Below the pieces are notes generated by a model. That model made no database searches, had not been told where the DNA came from, and was given only the letters and a program-made list of their open reading frames with translations. Below, piece after piece: positions 33,482 through 42,226 of a stretch of 57,470 bases of DNA (within the stretch, counting starts at the first letter, position 1; every line of letters begins with the position of its first letter). Location: positions 1-57,470 of the forward strand of contig JAKQPS010000158.1 of assembly GCA_029564595.1 (NCBI GenBank). Reading direction: 5' to 3'. A program made the translations under genes and the position numbers. The stretch is from a bacterium. Its GTDB lineage: Bacteria > UBP15 > UBA6099.

Positions 33482-34849
33482 CTATTTGTTTTTCCTGAAT
33501 TTGGCGAAACCCACCGGATCCAGTTTAAGCGTGCGCTCGTTCAACGGATAGAAAAGAAATATCACGAAACCGACAAGCACGAAAGCGCCTGTGACCGGGC
33601 CGAGCAACTGTATGCCTAGAAAGTTGTCGCTCGAATATCCATACCGCGAGAAAAGAAAACCCTGAATGACATAAGTGAGGGCGATGGTGTATTTCTGGAG
33701 CATGCCCTGAGCGCCGTAGAAGATGGCTTCTCTACGCCTGCCTGTGATAGTGGCGTCGTAATCGGCGATATCCGCTATGATGGGCAGGCCGAGGCTCACA
33801 GTTCCGGCCACCGGGAATCCGAGGAAAAAGAACACCACGCAGGCGACGTGGTACGTGGAAAGCCCGAAGAGGCTGTCCCATCCGAGGAAATATGCCAGAG
33901 GGAGAGTAAGTCCGAGCAGGAGTATGCAGAGTGAATAGGTGAATTTTTTCGTGTATTTCGCCGAGAGTTTCTGGATGATCAGGAAGCTGATGACCGTTGA
34001 AACGAGAATTATGCCGAAAAACAGAATAAGCTCAGATTCCGGCCTTCCCAGCATTACGGTGACAATGTAAATCATTCCGTTCAGAACGGTTTGGAATCCG
34101 AGGAGAAGGAACAGCGAGCTGATGACATAAACAAGGAACGCCTTGTTTGTGAAAGTCCATTTGAGAGCCTCAATAAGGCTGTACGCCTCTTCCGGCTCGC
34201 GTTTTTTGGTCAGCTTCTTTTCGGGGACGCCGAACGCGGTGGTGTATATCGAAACGAGCGCGAGAACTCCGATGATGATGAACATCTGAGGATTTTCGCG
34301 GATAGGCTCGAACAGGGTTGGCATGTACATGATGAGTCCGGTTGCCACGAAGAGAAAAACCTGCATGAGTTGGGACAGAAAAATGCGCTCTGAGCTGGTG
34401 TGCGCGATTTCGGTGAGCAGCGCCAGATATGGGCAGAACACAAGAGTGATGCAGAACCAGAAAAGGGTCGAGATAGCGACTAGCCAGATTATCATGCCTG
34501 TCGTGTTCGGCGCGAAGGGCGGGAACCACAGCAACGTAAACAGCAGACACATCGGAAACCCGGCGAACATGAGGAACGGGATGCGGCGGCCCCAGCGTGT
34601 GTCCATCCTGTCGCTCCAGTATCCGGTAAGCGGCTCGATAAATCCGTCGAGGAATCTGCCGATCGCCACCACGGCGGTTGTTATTCCGATAGGAAGCAAC
34701 TGGCCGTTCTTGTCCGGCGGCGAATAGTAATAAACCAGATACGTGACGAAAGCCCATTGAAGGAACTGGCTTGACATGTTTCCGGCGCTGTACATAGCGC
34801 TGATAGAGAATGGCAGTCTTTTCTCCTTGCCGTGTTGAGGTTGCAGCAT
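33482..34849 (-). CDS. GPH-family sugar:cation symporter (MelB-like)
   Basis: 455 residues, about 12 hydrophobic segments. The N-terminal KRLPFSISAMYSAGNMSSQFLQWAFVTYLVYYY and the loop GRFLDGFIEPLTGYWSDRMDTRWGRRIPF are the GPH (glycoside-pentoside-hexuronide) signature, including the paired acidic residues that bind the coupling cation. A second DYDATITGRRREAIFYGAQGMLQK block late in the protein is also typical. It imports oligosaccharides or glycosides with Na+ or H+. With the cytoplasmic GH1 enzyme and the putative glycosidase nearby, import followed by intracellular hydrolysis is a sensible reading. AGGAG precedes the start on the minus strand. Confidence 0.9.
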   Translation of the reverse strand: MLQPQHGKEKRLPFSISAMYSAGNMSSQFLQWAFVTYLVYYYSPPDKNGQLLPIGITTAVVAIGRFLDGFIEPLTGYWSDRMDTRWGRRIPFLMFAGFPMCLLFTLLWFPPFAPNTTGMIIWLVAISTLFWFCITLVFCPYLALLTEIAHTSSERIFLSQLMQVFLFVATGLIMYMPTLFEPIRENPQMFIIIGVLALVSIYTTAFGVPEKKLTKKREPEEAYSLIEALKWTFTNKAFLVYVISSLFLLLGFQTVLNGMIYIVTVMLGRPESELILFFGIILVSTVISFLIIQKLSAKYTKKFTYSLCILLLGLTLPLAYFLGWDSLFGLSTYHVACVVFFFLGFPVAGTVSLGLPIIADIADYDATITGRRREAIFYGAQGMLQKYTIALTYVIQGFLFSRYGYSSDNFLGIQLLGPVTGAFVLVGFVIFLFYPLNERTLKLDPVGFAKFRKNK

Positions 34850-35050
34850 GCCTGTTCGCTCCTGTTAATAGATATTGAGGGATATGATACAACAAGCCGC
34901 GCAAGCCCCGCAAATTTTATATTTGAAAGCAATCTGCCAATCTCATTTCTTTAATAAGAAGACCTATCTTGGAATATTGCGCCTTCAAACCCGGCCAAAA
35001 ACTTGGCGCGCATAAAATCAGCGGAACCTTATTGACAGCGGCGTTTTTTA

Positions 35051-35079
35051 TTGATAATCTTGTCTTGGTTAATTAAGAT
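35051..35079 (+). promoter_or_regulatory. Sigma-70-like promoter of the rnf operon
   Basis: TTGATA, 17 bases, TAAGAT. The alternative, 19 bases upstream, has a perfect TTGACA but a poor -10. Either would place the Rex-like box at or just after the transcription start. Confidence 0.5.
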
Positions 35080-35081
35080 AA

Positions 35082-35099
35082 TTGTGAATTTTTGCACAT
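35082..35099 (+). promoter_or_regulatory. Rex-like operator (redox sensor site)
   Basis: TTGTGAATTTTTGCACAT compared with the Rex consensus TTGTGAANNNNTTCACAA: 12 of 14 specified positions agree. It directly follows the -10 at 35074. Rex represses when the NADH/NAD+ ratio is low, which suits a complex that exchanges electrons between ferredoxin and NAD. Confidence 0.6.
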
Positions 35100-35243
35100 T
35101 ACTAATAGCAATTAGCAATACGGCGTGGTGAGCGCCTGAAAAAACAATGAAGACACTGCTGCGGAATACGCTGAATATCCCCTTATACAGTTCATACATA
35201 TTAAATATATTGCAGTATAAAATGAAACGCCGGGTGGAGAATC

Positions 35244-36593
35244 ATGCTGAATTCTCTGTATGAGATTTTAATGCCGTTGAGAGCGGCGAAGAATCTGGAC
35301 AAGCTGCCGGTTAACGCCGTGCCGGCTCCCGAATTCCTGTATGTCCATCTCAAGCAGCACGAGGGAGCCGAGGCCGCGCCCGTAGTGAAAGCAGGGGACG
35401 AGGTAAAGGCCGGGCAGACTATCGGGTGGGCGATGGACTTCATGTCCGCGGACGTTCACGCGCCGATGGACGGCAAAGTTGTGGGCATCGAGCGCCAGCC
35501 GAACCCCTACGGCGGGTTTTCCTCTGTGGTGGTTATCAAAACCGAGGGGAAGCGCAAACCTGTCGAGTCAACGCCCGATCCGGATTATTTGTCAAAATCA
35601 AATGGGGAATTGTTGCACCGAATACGGCGTATGGGCATTATGTGCGAAGGGCCTGCGCCGCCGTCTATTCATTCAATATTCAATCCTTATATGTGTCCGT
35701 CCCGGCTTGTCGTCCATGTAGGGCGCGATCCTCTGCCGCCCGTCGACACGCTGATTGTGACGGCAATCGACGAAGAACCTATCGTATCTATAAATCAATA
35801 CATGATTACAAGGCAGTCGAACGATGTGCCCGAAGCGATTAAGCTGATGAAAAAACTTTCCGGGGTCAACGGAAGAACAGTTCTTGCATGTTTGGACACT
35901 CAGAGGAAAGAAGCGGAAAAAGCCGCGTCGGGAGAGGCCGAAGTAAAAATAATGTCGGGCAGATATCCCGGAACGCTCAGAGAGTTGACTGTGTGGAGGC
36001 TGACCGGGCGGGAGATTCCCGCCGGAGCGTCTCCGATGTCGGTAGGGGTGGCTGTGATTCCATTGAGGACGGCCATCGCCGCGTTGAAGGCGGTTAGGGA
36101 CGGCATACCGCAGACGAGCATGATAGTGACTGTGGCGGGAGACGCCGTTACGCCGCCGCAGACGGTGGACGCGCTGATAGGCACGCCCGCGAGAGATATC
36201 CTGAAGTTCTGCGACGTTCCTGAAGCTCCAATTAAGAAGTTGGTTTTCGGCGGCCCGATAAGAGGCAAGTCCCAGTTCTCCTTCGATATGCCGCTTACGA
36301 AGGGCGTCAATACGATAGTAGCGCTGAAAGCCGACAAGCTGGTGCCGATAGCCGAAAATAACTGCATCAATTGCGGAGCGTGCGTGGAGTTCTGCCCAGC
36401 GCGCCTGCAGCCCAACATGCTTAGCCGGCACTGCCAGTTCAGGGTTTTCGATGAAATAGTCAAAAAACACATAACGGCCTGTCTTGAATGCGGTGTTTGC
36501 GGATATATTTGTCCGTCTCGCAGGCCGATGCTCCAGTATTTCCAGAACGCCAAGCAGCAGATGAAGCTGCCGAGGAAAGGGAACATGTTATGA
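35244..36593 (+). CDS. rnfC: Rnf complex subunit RnfC
   Basis: 449 residues. RnfC is the peripheral NADH-binding subunit of the ion-pumping ferredoxin:NAD+ oxidoreductase. The N-terminal lipoyl-like part (HAPMDGKVVGIERQPN) is followed by a Complex I NuoF-like nucleotide/FMN domain, then two [4Fe-4S] motifs, NCINCGACVEFCPARLQPN (about residue 372 on) and CLECGVCGYICPSRRPM (about 412 on). First gene of rnfCDGEA-B, the order known from clostridial and methanogen Rnf clusters. It overlaps rnfD by four bases. Confidence 0.96.
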   Translation: MLNSLYEILMPLRAAKNLDKLPVNAVPAPEFLYVHLKQHEGAEAAPVVKAGDEVKAGQTIGWAMDFMSADVHAPMDGKVVGIERQPNPYGGFSSVVVIKTEGKRKPVESTPDPDYLSKSNGELLHRIRRMGIMCEGPAPPSIHSIFNPYMCPSRLVVHVGRDPLPPVDTLIVTAIDEEPIVSINQYMITRQSNDVPEAIKLMKKLSGVNGRTVLACLDTQRKEAEKAASGEAEVKIMSGRYPGTLRELTVWRLTGREIPAGASPMSVGVAVIPLRTAIAALKAVRDGIPQTSMIVTVAGDAVTPPQTVDALIGTPARDILKFCDVPEAPIKKLVFGGPIRGKSQFSFDMPLTKGVNTIVALKADKLVPIAENNCINCGACVEFCPARLQPNMLSRHCQFRVFDEIVKKHITACLECGVCGYICPSRRPMLQYFQNAKQQMKLPRKGNML

Positions 36594-37594
36594 AGTCATC
36601 CGGGTTGATTGTCGATGTCGGGCCGCACATACACGGCGGGAACTCGATAGCGCGGACAATGCACAACCAGATAATCGCGCTGATGCCGGCTGTCGCAGTG
36701 GGCGTGTATATGTTCGGGGCCGGAGCCGTCCGAGCTATCGCGGTTGCTGTGGCCGCGGCGGTTGTGTTCGAGTACCTCATGCTTCGCGCTCTGAAAAAAC
36801 CTGCAAGCGCTCTTGCTGACGGAAGCGCGGCGCTGACGGGCTTGTTGCTGGTTTTGATGCTTCCCGCGGATGTGCCGTGGTGGGTTATCGTTGTCGGCGT
36901 GGGTTCTTCCATCGTTATTGGAAAAATGCTCTTCGGCGGTTTGGGCGCATATCCTTTCAACCCGGTGATAGTGGGTTGGGTTATCCTCTTGCTGTCATGG
37001 CCCGGATTGATCAACAAATGGCCCCGCCCGAACCACACGCTCTGGGGCGGAATCGCGGAATCGCTTCCCGCTCAGACCACAATCGAAATAATGAAGAGAT
37101 ACGGCGTGCAGATGTCAGGCCAGTTCAGCCTTCTGGACAGTTTTCTGGGCTTTCAGCCGGGCGGAATAGGCTCGGTGGCGGGACTGGCTCTGGTTATAGG
37201 CGGCGTGTTCCTAATCGCCAGAAACATCATCTCTTGGCAGGTCCCCGCAGGATTCATTGCCGGTATATTTATTTTCGGCGGCATCTATCACGCGGTTGAC
37301 CCGACGATGTACGCTTCTCCTCTGTTCCATCTGGTGTCCGGGACGACGCTGTTCTGTATCTTCTTCTTGGCGCCCGAACACACCACAAGCCCGAACACTA
37401 AATGGGGAAAGCTGCTGTTCGGACTCTGCTGCGCCGCTCTTACGATAGTGATAAGGACGCACGGGACTCACGCAAACGGCTCGGCGCGGTTTGCCATTCT
37501 CCTGATGAACCTTCTTGTTCCATTCTTCGACAGGATAAGGCCGCCCATTCTGGGGCTTCCCAAAAAGAGCAAGGAGGCGGCCGCCGATGCGTGA
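36590..37594 (+). CDS. rnfD: Rnf complex membrane subunit RnfD
   Basis: 334 residues, starting in the ATGA overlap with rnfC, with about nine membrane segments. Family blocks: DGSAALTGLLLVLMLPADVPWW, GGLGAYPFNPVIVGW and ARFAILLMNLLVPFFDRIRPP. RnfD normally carries a covalent FMN on a threonine in a Dxx[S/T]GA[S/T] motif; in the corresponding stretch (about residues 145-160) I read ESLPAQTTIEIMK, and no such motif occurs elsewhere in the protein. The usual FMATDP box reads FFLAPEH. It may therefore bind flavin differently or not covalently. Confidence 0.93.
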   Translation: MKSSGLIVDVGPHIHGGNSIARTMHNQIIALMPAVAVGVYMFGAGAVRAIAVAVAAAVVFEYLMLRALKKPASALADGSAALTGLLLVLMLPADVPWWVIVVGVGSSIVIGKMLFGGLGAYPFNPVIVGWVILLLSWPGLINKWPRPNHTLWGGIAESLPAQTTIEIMKRYGVQMSGQFSLLDSFLGFQPGGIGSVAGLALVIGGVFLIARNIISWQVPAGFIAGIFIFGGIYHAVDPTMYASPLFHLVSGTTLFCIFFLAPEHTTSPNTKWGKLLFGLCCAALTIVIRTHGTHANGSARFAILLMNLLVPFFDRIRPPILGLPKKSKEAAADA

Positions 37595-38177
37595 TATTAT
37601 TAAAATGATAGTTGTGCTTTCAATCATTTCGGCCACTACGGGCGCGGCTCTCAGCTACATCAATAATATTACCGCCAAGCCCATAGCCGCCGCCGAATTC
37701 CAGTATCTTAAAGAACCTGCCCTTAAAAGTATTCTTCCAGCTTACGACAACAGCCTTGTCGAAGACAAAATAGAGGTTGCTATTGGCGAGGGAGATTCGG
37801 CGAAAACGATAACCGTGTATCCAGCGAAAAAAGACGGCAAGCTGCTGGCTATCGCGTTAGAGACATTTGCGAGCAGCTATGGCGGCGATCTAGGCGCGAT
37901 GGTCGGTTACGACATAGAGAAGAAAAGGTTGTCCGGCGTCAGTATAACCACAATGAGCGACACTCCCGGACTTGGCACAAGGACAAAAGAGCCTAAGTTC
38001 ATCGATCAGTTCAAGAACGTTCCGTTGGATGTAACCTTGGCTCTCAAAGCCGACGGCGGCGGGATAGACGCGGTAACGGGAGCTAGCATTTCATCTAGGG
38101 CGGTTTGTAAAGCCGTAAACGACGCTATTGGCATTATTAGGGACAACGGCGACAAGATCATCTCAGAAGTTAAATAA
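37587..38177 (+). CDS. rnfG: Rnf complex FMN-binding subunit RnfG
   Basis: 196 residues: one N-terminal membrane helix and a periplasmic FMN-binding domain. The flavinylation motif DAVTGASISS fits Dxx[S/T]GA[S/T], with Ser as the expected covalent FMN acceptor. GYDIEKKRLSGVSITTMSDTPGLGTR is the standard preceding block, including the TPGLG turn. It overlaps rnfD by eight bases. It passes electrons on the outer face of the membrane; covalent attachment needs an ApbE transferase, which is not in this window. Confidence 0.95.
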   Translation: MRDIIKMIVVLSIISATTGAALSYINNITAKPIAAAEFQYLKEPALKSILPAYDNSLVEDKIEVAIGEGDSAKTITVYPAKKDGKLLAIALETFASSYGGDLGAMVGYDIEKKRLSGVSITTMSDTPGLGTRTKEPKFIDQFKNVPLDVTLALKADGGGIDAVTGASISSRAVCKAVNDAIGIIRDNGDKIISEVK

Positions 38178-38192
38178 TATCGGGTGGCCAAT

Positions 38193-38780
38193 ATGAGATT
38201 CTATCAGGAGTTTATCAAAGGATTATGGAAGGAAATCCCGCCGTTTAAGCTTGTTTTGGGATTATGCCCCACACTAGCCGTGACTGCGGCCGCTGCAAAC
38301 GGATTCTTCATGGGTATGGCGACCACTTTCGTTCTGGTCTGCTCCAACGTGCTGATATCAATGCTGCGGAAAGTCATACCGAGCAAGGTTCGTATTGCCG
38401 CCTACATCCTTGTTATTGCATCGTTCGTCGTAATAGTCGAGATGATGATGAAAGCTTATGTGTTTCCTTTTTATCAGATTCTCGGCATATTCATTCCGCT
38501 CATAGTGGTCAACTGCATCATACTTGGAAGAGCGGAAGCTTTCGCGGCGAAAAACGGAGTTCTTTATTCTTTCGCGGACGGACTCGGCATAGGAATCGGC
38601 TTCACCATTTCGCTCACATTCCTCGGAGCGGTGCGCGAGTTGTTCGGCGCCGGCAAGATATTTGACCACGCAATTATGCCGGCGTCTTACATGCCTTTCG
38701 AGTTCATGATTAAAGCTCCCGGCGCGTTCGTTTGCCTCGGAGTGATTCTCGGGCTTATGAGTCTTGTGGGCAAAAAATAA
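38193..38780 (+). CDS. rnfE: Rnf complex membrane subunit RnfE
   Basis: 195 residues from ATG 38193 (GTG 38184 would add three). Six membrane segments in the NqrD/RnfE pattern: YQEFIKGLWKEIPPFKLVLGLCPTLAVT at the start, IFIPLIVVNCIILGRAEAFA in the middle and TFLGAVRELFGAG near the end. The conserved Cys in CPTLAV and VNCI are the ones that pair with RnfA across the membrane iron-sulfur site. It follows rnfG directly. Confidence 0.95.
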   Translation: MRFYQEFIKGLWKEIPPFKLVLGLCPTLAVTAAAANGFFMGMATTFVLVCSNVLISMLRKVIPSKVRIAAYILVIASFVVIVEMMMKAYVFPFYQILGIFIPLIVVNCIILGRAEAFAAKNGVLYSFADGLGIGIGFTISLTFLGAVRELFGAGKIFDHAIMPASYMPFEFMIKAPGAFVCLGVILGLMSLVGKK

Positions 38781-38795
38781 TTTAAGAGGTCGGAC

Positions 38796-39371
38796 ATGAA
38801 CGAATATATCTTAATGATTATAGGCGCGATATTCGTAAACAATATCCTGCTTGCTAAGTTCTTGGGCAACTGCCCGTTCCTCGGGGTTTCCAAGAAGGTC
38901 GACACCGCCATGGGGATGGCATTCGCGGTTGTCTTCGTCATGGTTCTTGCGGCTGTGATGTCTTGGCTGACATGGGAATATCTGCTTGTCCCGTTCAACT
39001 TGCAGTATCTGAGGACGATAGCGTTCATTCTCGTGATAGCGGCTCTGGTTCAGTTCGTGGAAATGTTTATGAAAAAGGCGTTGCCGCCGCTGTATAAAGC
39101 GCTCGGCATCTTTCTTCCCCTTATAACAACAAACTGCGCGGTTTTAGGCGCGTGCGTAATAATTATTGATAACGAATATGATTTGGTGAAGTCGATAGTT
39201 TTCTCATTTGCGTCGGCGGTCGGATACGGTCTTGCTCTGGTGCTCTTCGCGGGGATCAGAGAGAGGTTCGAGACCGCGCCTATTCCAAAAGCTTTTTCGG
39301 GCACTGCAATAGGGCTTGTGACGGCGGGGTTGATAGCTCTTTCGTTCATGGGCTTTCTCGGAATGGTGTGA
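38796..39371 (+). CDS. rnfA: Rnf complex membrane subunit RnfA
   Basis: 191 residues, six membrane segments, paralogous to RnfE in inverted topology. Signature blocks: IGAIFVNNILLAKFLGNCPFLGVSKKVDTA and GIFLPLITTNCAVLGACVIII, with the two membrane Cys. The final ALVLFAGIRERFETAPIPKAFSGTAIGLVTAGLIALSFMGFLGM is complete. It starts 15 bases after rnfE behind AAGAGG. Confidence 0.96.
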   Translation: MNEYILMIIGAIFVNNILLAKFLGNCPFLGVSKKVDTAMGMAFAVVFVMVLAAVMSWLTWEYLLVPFNLQYLRTIAFILVIAALVQFVEMFMKKALPPLYKALGIFLPLITTNCAVLGACVIIIDNEYDLVKSIVFSFASAVGYGLALVLFAGIRERFETAPIPKAFSGTAIGLVTAGLIALSFMGFLGMV

Positions 39372-39438
39372 AGAAGACAGAAACACGGCCCCAAGAGACG
39401 CGGGGCCGAATGTAAAGCTAACTTGCGGGAGATGAAAA

Positions 39439-41538
39439 ATGGATCCTGAAGTAATCAGCGCGATATTGAAGGCGACGGCTGTGATGTTGGGGCTGGGGCT
39501 GGCTGCGGCGGTTCTGTTGAGCGCGGCGTCCAAGATATTTTACGTGTATGAAGATCCGCGAATAGCCGAAGTGGAAGGCGCCATGCTGGGCGCGAACTGC
39601 GGCGGATGCGGTTTCGCCGGTTGCTCCGCAGCCGCGGAAGCGGTGGTAAAGGGCAAAGCTGGCGTGGACGTGTGCGTGGCGGGCGGAGTGGCTTCAGCCG
39701 CCGCTGTGGCCAAAGTCATGGGCATGGAAGTCAAAGCTAAAGAGCGGCAGGTCTCAATCCTGAAATGCCGCGCAGGCTACAGAATAGACAAGTTGTATGA
39801 ATATCAGGGAATTCAGGACTGCCGCTCGGCGGTGGCAATGTGGGAGGGCGCTCGCAACTGCGACAGATGCTGTATTGGCCTCGGAACCTGCGCGAAGAAC
39901 TGTCCGTTCGGCGCGATAAAGATGGGAGCCGAAGGCCTGCCGGTAATCGACCCGGTCGTATGCACCGGCTGCGGCGCTTGCGTAGCTCTATGCCCCAAAC
40001 ACGTTCTCGAATTGCAGTCTATGACAGAAAGGCTTTTGAGCTTCAACAAAATTTCCGACTGTCTCGCGCCGTGCAGGCAGACATGCCCCGCCCAGATTGA
40101 CATTCCGCAATATATCAACCACATCAAACACAAAAGATATAAAGAAGCGATCCAGACGATAAAAGAGCGCAACCCGCTGCCGTTGAGCGTGGGCAGGGTG
40201 TGCCCGCATCCCTGCGAGCACCAGTGCCGCAGAAAGGACGCGGACGAGCCGGTGGCGATCAACCACCTGAAACGCTACGCGGCCGACCTAGAAATGAACG
40301 CGGGATTCTATCCTGTGGACAGGAACCCGGAAAGCGGCAAAAAAGTCGCCATCGTCGGCGGCGGCCCGGCCGGCTTGACATGCGCGTATTATCTGCGCAG
40401 ACTCGGCCACGGCGCGACCATATTCGACATGATGCCCGAACTCGGCGGAATGATTAGATACGGCATCCCCGAGTACAGGCTGCCCAAACAAAAGATTCTC
40501 GACAAGGAAATCCAGCACATTTTGGATTTGGGAGTGGACGTCAAACTGAACGTCAAGTTCGGCAGGGACTTCACCATAAAAGACTTGACCGACCAAGGGT
40601 TCGACGCCGTGTTCATTGGGATCGGCGCATGGAAAAGCTCGCCGATGAGAGTTGAGAACGAAGACGCCAAGGGCGTTATTCACGGGATAAAATTCCTTGA
40701 GACTATGCATGTCGGCGAAAAGATGAAGCTCGGCAAGCGGGTGGCGGTAATCGGCGGCGGAAACACCGCGATGGACTGCGCGAGAACGGCGGTCAGGATG
40801 GGCGTCGAAGAAGTGATGGTGGTTTACAGAAGGACAAGAGCCGAGATGCCCGCAGAGCCTTACGAAGTCGAAGAAGCGATTCACGAAGGAGTGAAGTTCC
40901 ATTTCCTTGTTGCCCCTACGAAAGTCGTCACGGATGAAAAAGGCGAACTGGTCGGCATCGAATGTCTCAAGATGAAGCTCGGAGAACCGGATGCCAGCGG
41001 ACGCAGAAGCCCTGTTCCGATCGAAGGCTCCGAACAGGTTATCAAAGTGGACAACATAATAGCGGCGATCGGGCAGGCCCCGGATGTCAGTTTCCTCGAA
41101 TCAGACCCCGAATTGAAGGGCAAGGTCGAAAAGACCCGATGGAACTCAATCGTAGCCGACCCCGGCACTCTTCAGACAAAAGCTCCGTTCATTTTCACCG
41201 GCGGCGACTGTTACAACGGTCCGCTCACTGTGGTGTCCGCCATCGGAGACGGAAGACGCGCCGCAAGAGCCATGCATCTCTACTTCGACCCGGAAGCTGA
41301 GCTGAAGGCTCCGCCCGAAGCTCTTATTAAGAACATCCCGGAAAGCTGCCTGCCATCCGTCACCGGCGTAACATACAAAGCCAGAGTGTCGATGCCGGAA
41401 GTCGAGCCGGATATTAGAAACAAGGATTTTCAGGAATGCGCTCTCGGCCTGTCAGAAGACGTGGCTCTTTACGAGGCGGATCGCTGCCTGCAATGCGGCG
41501 TTCTTTGCTATAGCAGGGATTTGATCGAAGTTTCTTAA
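39439..41538 (+). CDS. rnfB: RnfB fused to a GltD/NfnB-type FAD-NAD(P)H oxidoreductase
   Basis: 699 residues, more than twice a normal RnfB. Residues 1-200 are RnfB: a membrane helix, the CGGCGFAGC cluster (Cys54, 57, 62, with Cys78), then ferredoxin motifs CDRCCIGLGTCAKNCPFGAI and CTGCGACVALCPKHV. Residues about 205-590 are a complete glutamate-synthase small-subunit-like module: APCRQTCPAQIDIPQYI and CPHPCEHQCRR iron-sulfur Cys, FAD fold VAIVGGGPAG (about 303), NAD(P) fold VAVIGGGNTAMDCAR (about 435), AAIGQAPD and FTGGD. The tail has an extra Cys pair (CLQCGVLC). The frame is continuous, with no sign of a sequencing joint. RnfB is the ferredoxin-accepting subunit, so the fusion would let the complex also exchange with NAD(P)H or bifurcate. 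Confidence 0.95.
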   Translation: MDPEVISAILKATAVMLGLGLAAAVLLSAASKIFYVYEDPRIAEVEGAMLGANCGGCGFAGCSAAAEAVVKGKAGVDVCVAGGVASAAAVAKVMGMEVKAKERQVSILKCRAGYRIDKLYEYQGIQDCRSAVAMWEGARNCDRCCIGLGTCAKNCPFGAIKMGAEGLPVIDPVVCTGCGACVALCPKHVLELQSMTERLLSFNKISDCLAPCRQTCPAQIDIPQYINHIKHKRYKEAIQTIKERNPLPLSVGRVCPHPCEHQCRRKDADEPVAINHLKRYAADLEMNAGFYPVDRNPESGKKVAIVGGGPAGLTCAYYLRRLGHGATIFDMMPELGGMIRYGIPEYRLPKQKILDKEIQHILDLGVDVKLNVKFGRDFTIKDLTDQGFDAVFIGIGAWKSSPMRVENEDAKGVIHGIKFLETMHVGEKMKLGKRVAVIGGGNTAMDCARTAVRMGVEEVMVVYRRTRAEMPAEPYEVEEAIHEGVKFHFLVAPTKVVTDEKGELVGIECLKMKLGEPDASGRRSPVPIEGSEQVIKVDNIIAAIGQAPDVSFLESDPELKGKVEKTRWNSIVADPGTLQTKAPFIFTGGDCYNGPLTVVSAIGDGRRAARAMHLYFDPEAELKAPPEALIKNIPESCLPSVTGVTYKARVSMPEVEPDIRNKDFQECALGLSEDVALYEADRCLQCGVLCYSRDLIEVS

Positions 41539-41597
41539 AATATGGATGTTAACGCGGCGATGCCGTCCGCGCATATATAAGACATGTTTTTTGCGAG

Positions 41598-41614
41598 GCC
41601 CGGAGAATCCGGGC
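41598..41614. repeat. Perfect hairpin between convergent rnfB and rseC
   Basis: GCCCGGA-GAA-TCCGGGC. It sits where a terminator is expected, but neither direction shows a U-run directly after the stem, so it may act as an mRNA 3' end stabiliser. Confidence 0.5.
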
Positions 41615-41648
41615 GTTCGCTCTGAAACTTGAAAACCTTGAACCCGGA

Positions 41649-42146
41649 TCAGGATGGATGGCAGATTGAATCGCCTGCGATGTTAATGGCCGCAGAGTCC
41701 ATGTCTTTAGCGCGAGTTAGCACGCTGACTATCGTCGGAGTGTAAGCGGGGTTTTTCGAAGCTGTGCGGTTTCCGACCAGAACCATTGCCGACATAAAGA
41801 CGGCGAAAACGCCAAGCCCGAAAATAAGAGCGGCGGCGTTATGGTCCCAACCGTAAATTTTGCCGAAGTGGCTGCCTAAAAAAACGCCGGCTACCAACCC
41901 CACGATTGGAACGAAGAAAATCAGAAAAGAGCCTGTCATGAAAGCGGCGTCGGAGATTTCAAGCAGAACGCGGTCGCCTTTGGAGGCTCCGGCTTTGTTG
42001 ACGGCCTCGACGAAATTTATCTTGCCGCCGCCCATCGCCGAGCACATGCTCTGTCCGCCGCAACCGGCGCAGGCTTCATTCCTTACCGTTCTGACCACGG
42101 CTTTCCGCGAGCTTGTGCTAATCACGATTCCCTGTTCGCTGGGCAT
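41649..42146 (-). CDS. rseC: RseC/MucC-family membrane protein
   Basis: 165 residues with AAAGGAGG before the ATG. The N-terminus EQGIVISTSSRKAVVRTVRNEACAGCGGQSMC has the RseC cysteine arrangement (C-x2-C-x6-C) followed by a small beta domain and two membrane helices (about 75-95 and 105-125). In enterics RseC works with Rnf-like Rsx proteins to re-reduce the SoxR cluster; elsewhere it is found beside rnf genes without SoxR. It is convergent with the rnf operon and divergent from the cytochrome gene. Confidence 0.85.
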   Translation of the reverse strand: MPSEQGIVISTSSRKAVVRTVRNEACAGCGGQSMCSAMGGGKINFVEAVNKAGASKGDRVLLEISDAAFMTGSFLIFFVPIVGLVAGVFLGSHFGKIYGWDHNAAALIFGLGVFAVFMSAMVLVGNRTASKNPAYTPTIVSVLTRAKDMDSAAINIAGDSICHPS

Positions 42147-42226
42147 GGTCAGCCTCCTTTCTTTACTTTACAGAACAACCGGAACGCGTTCAAGGTTTCA
42201 CGAAGCAAAAACCTAAACAAGGAAGC

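Larger units (their letters stand above)
34850..35243 (+). other. Long AT-rich regulatory stretch before the rnf operon
   Basis: 394 bases without a gene. It contains two overlapping sigma-70-like promoters pointing to rnfC (TTGACA-N17-TAATCT at 35032-35060 and TTGATA-N17-TAAGAT at 35051-35079), a Rex-like palindrome (35082-35099), and a TAGCAAT direct repeat near 35105. The transcript leader would be about 160 bases. Confidence 0.55.

Noticed and set aside
41598-41614. Hairpin as an rnf terminator
   Set aside because: Stem is perfect but no U-run follows in either direction; kept only as a repeat.
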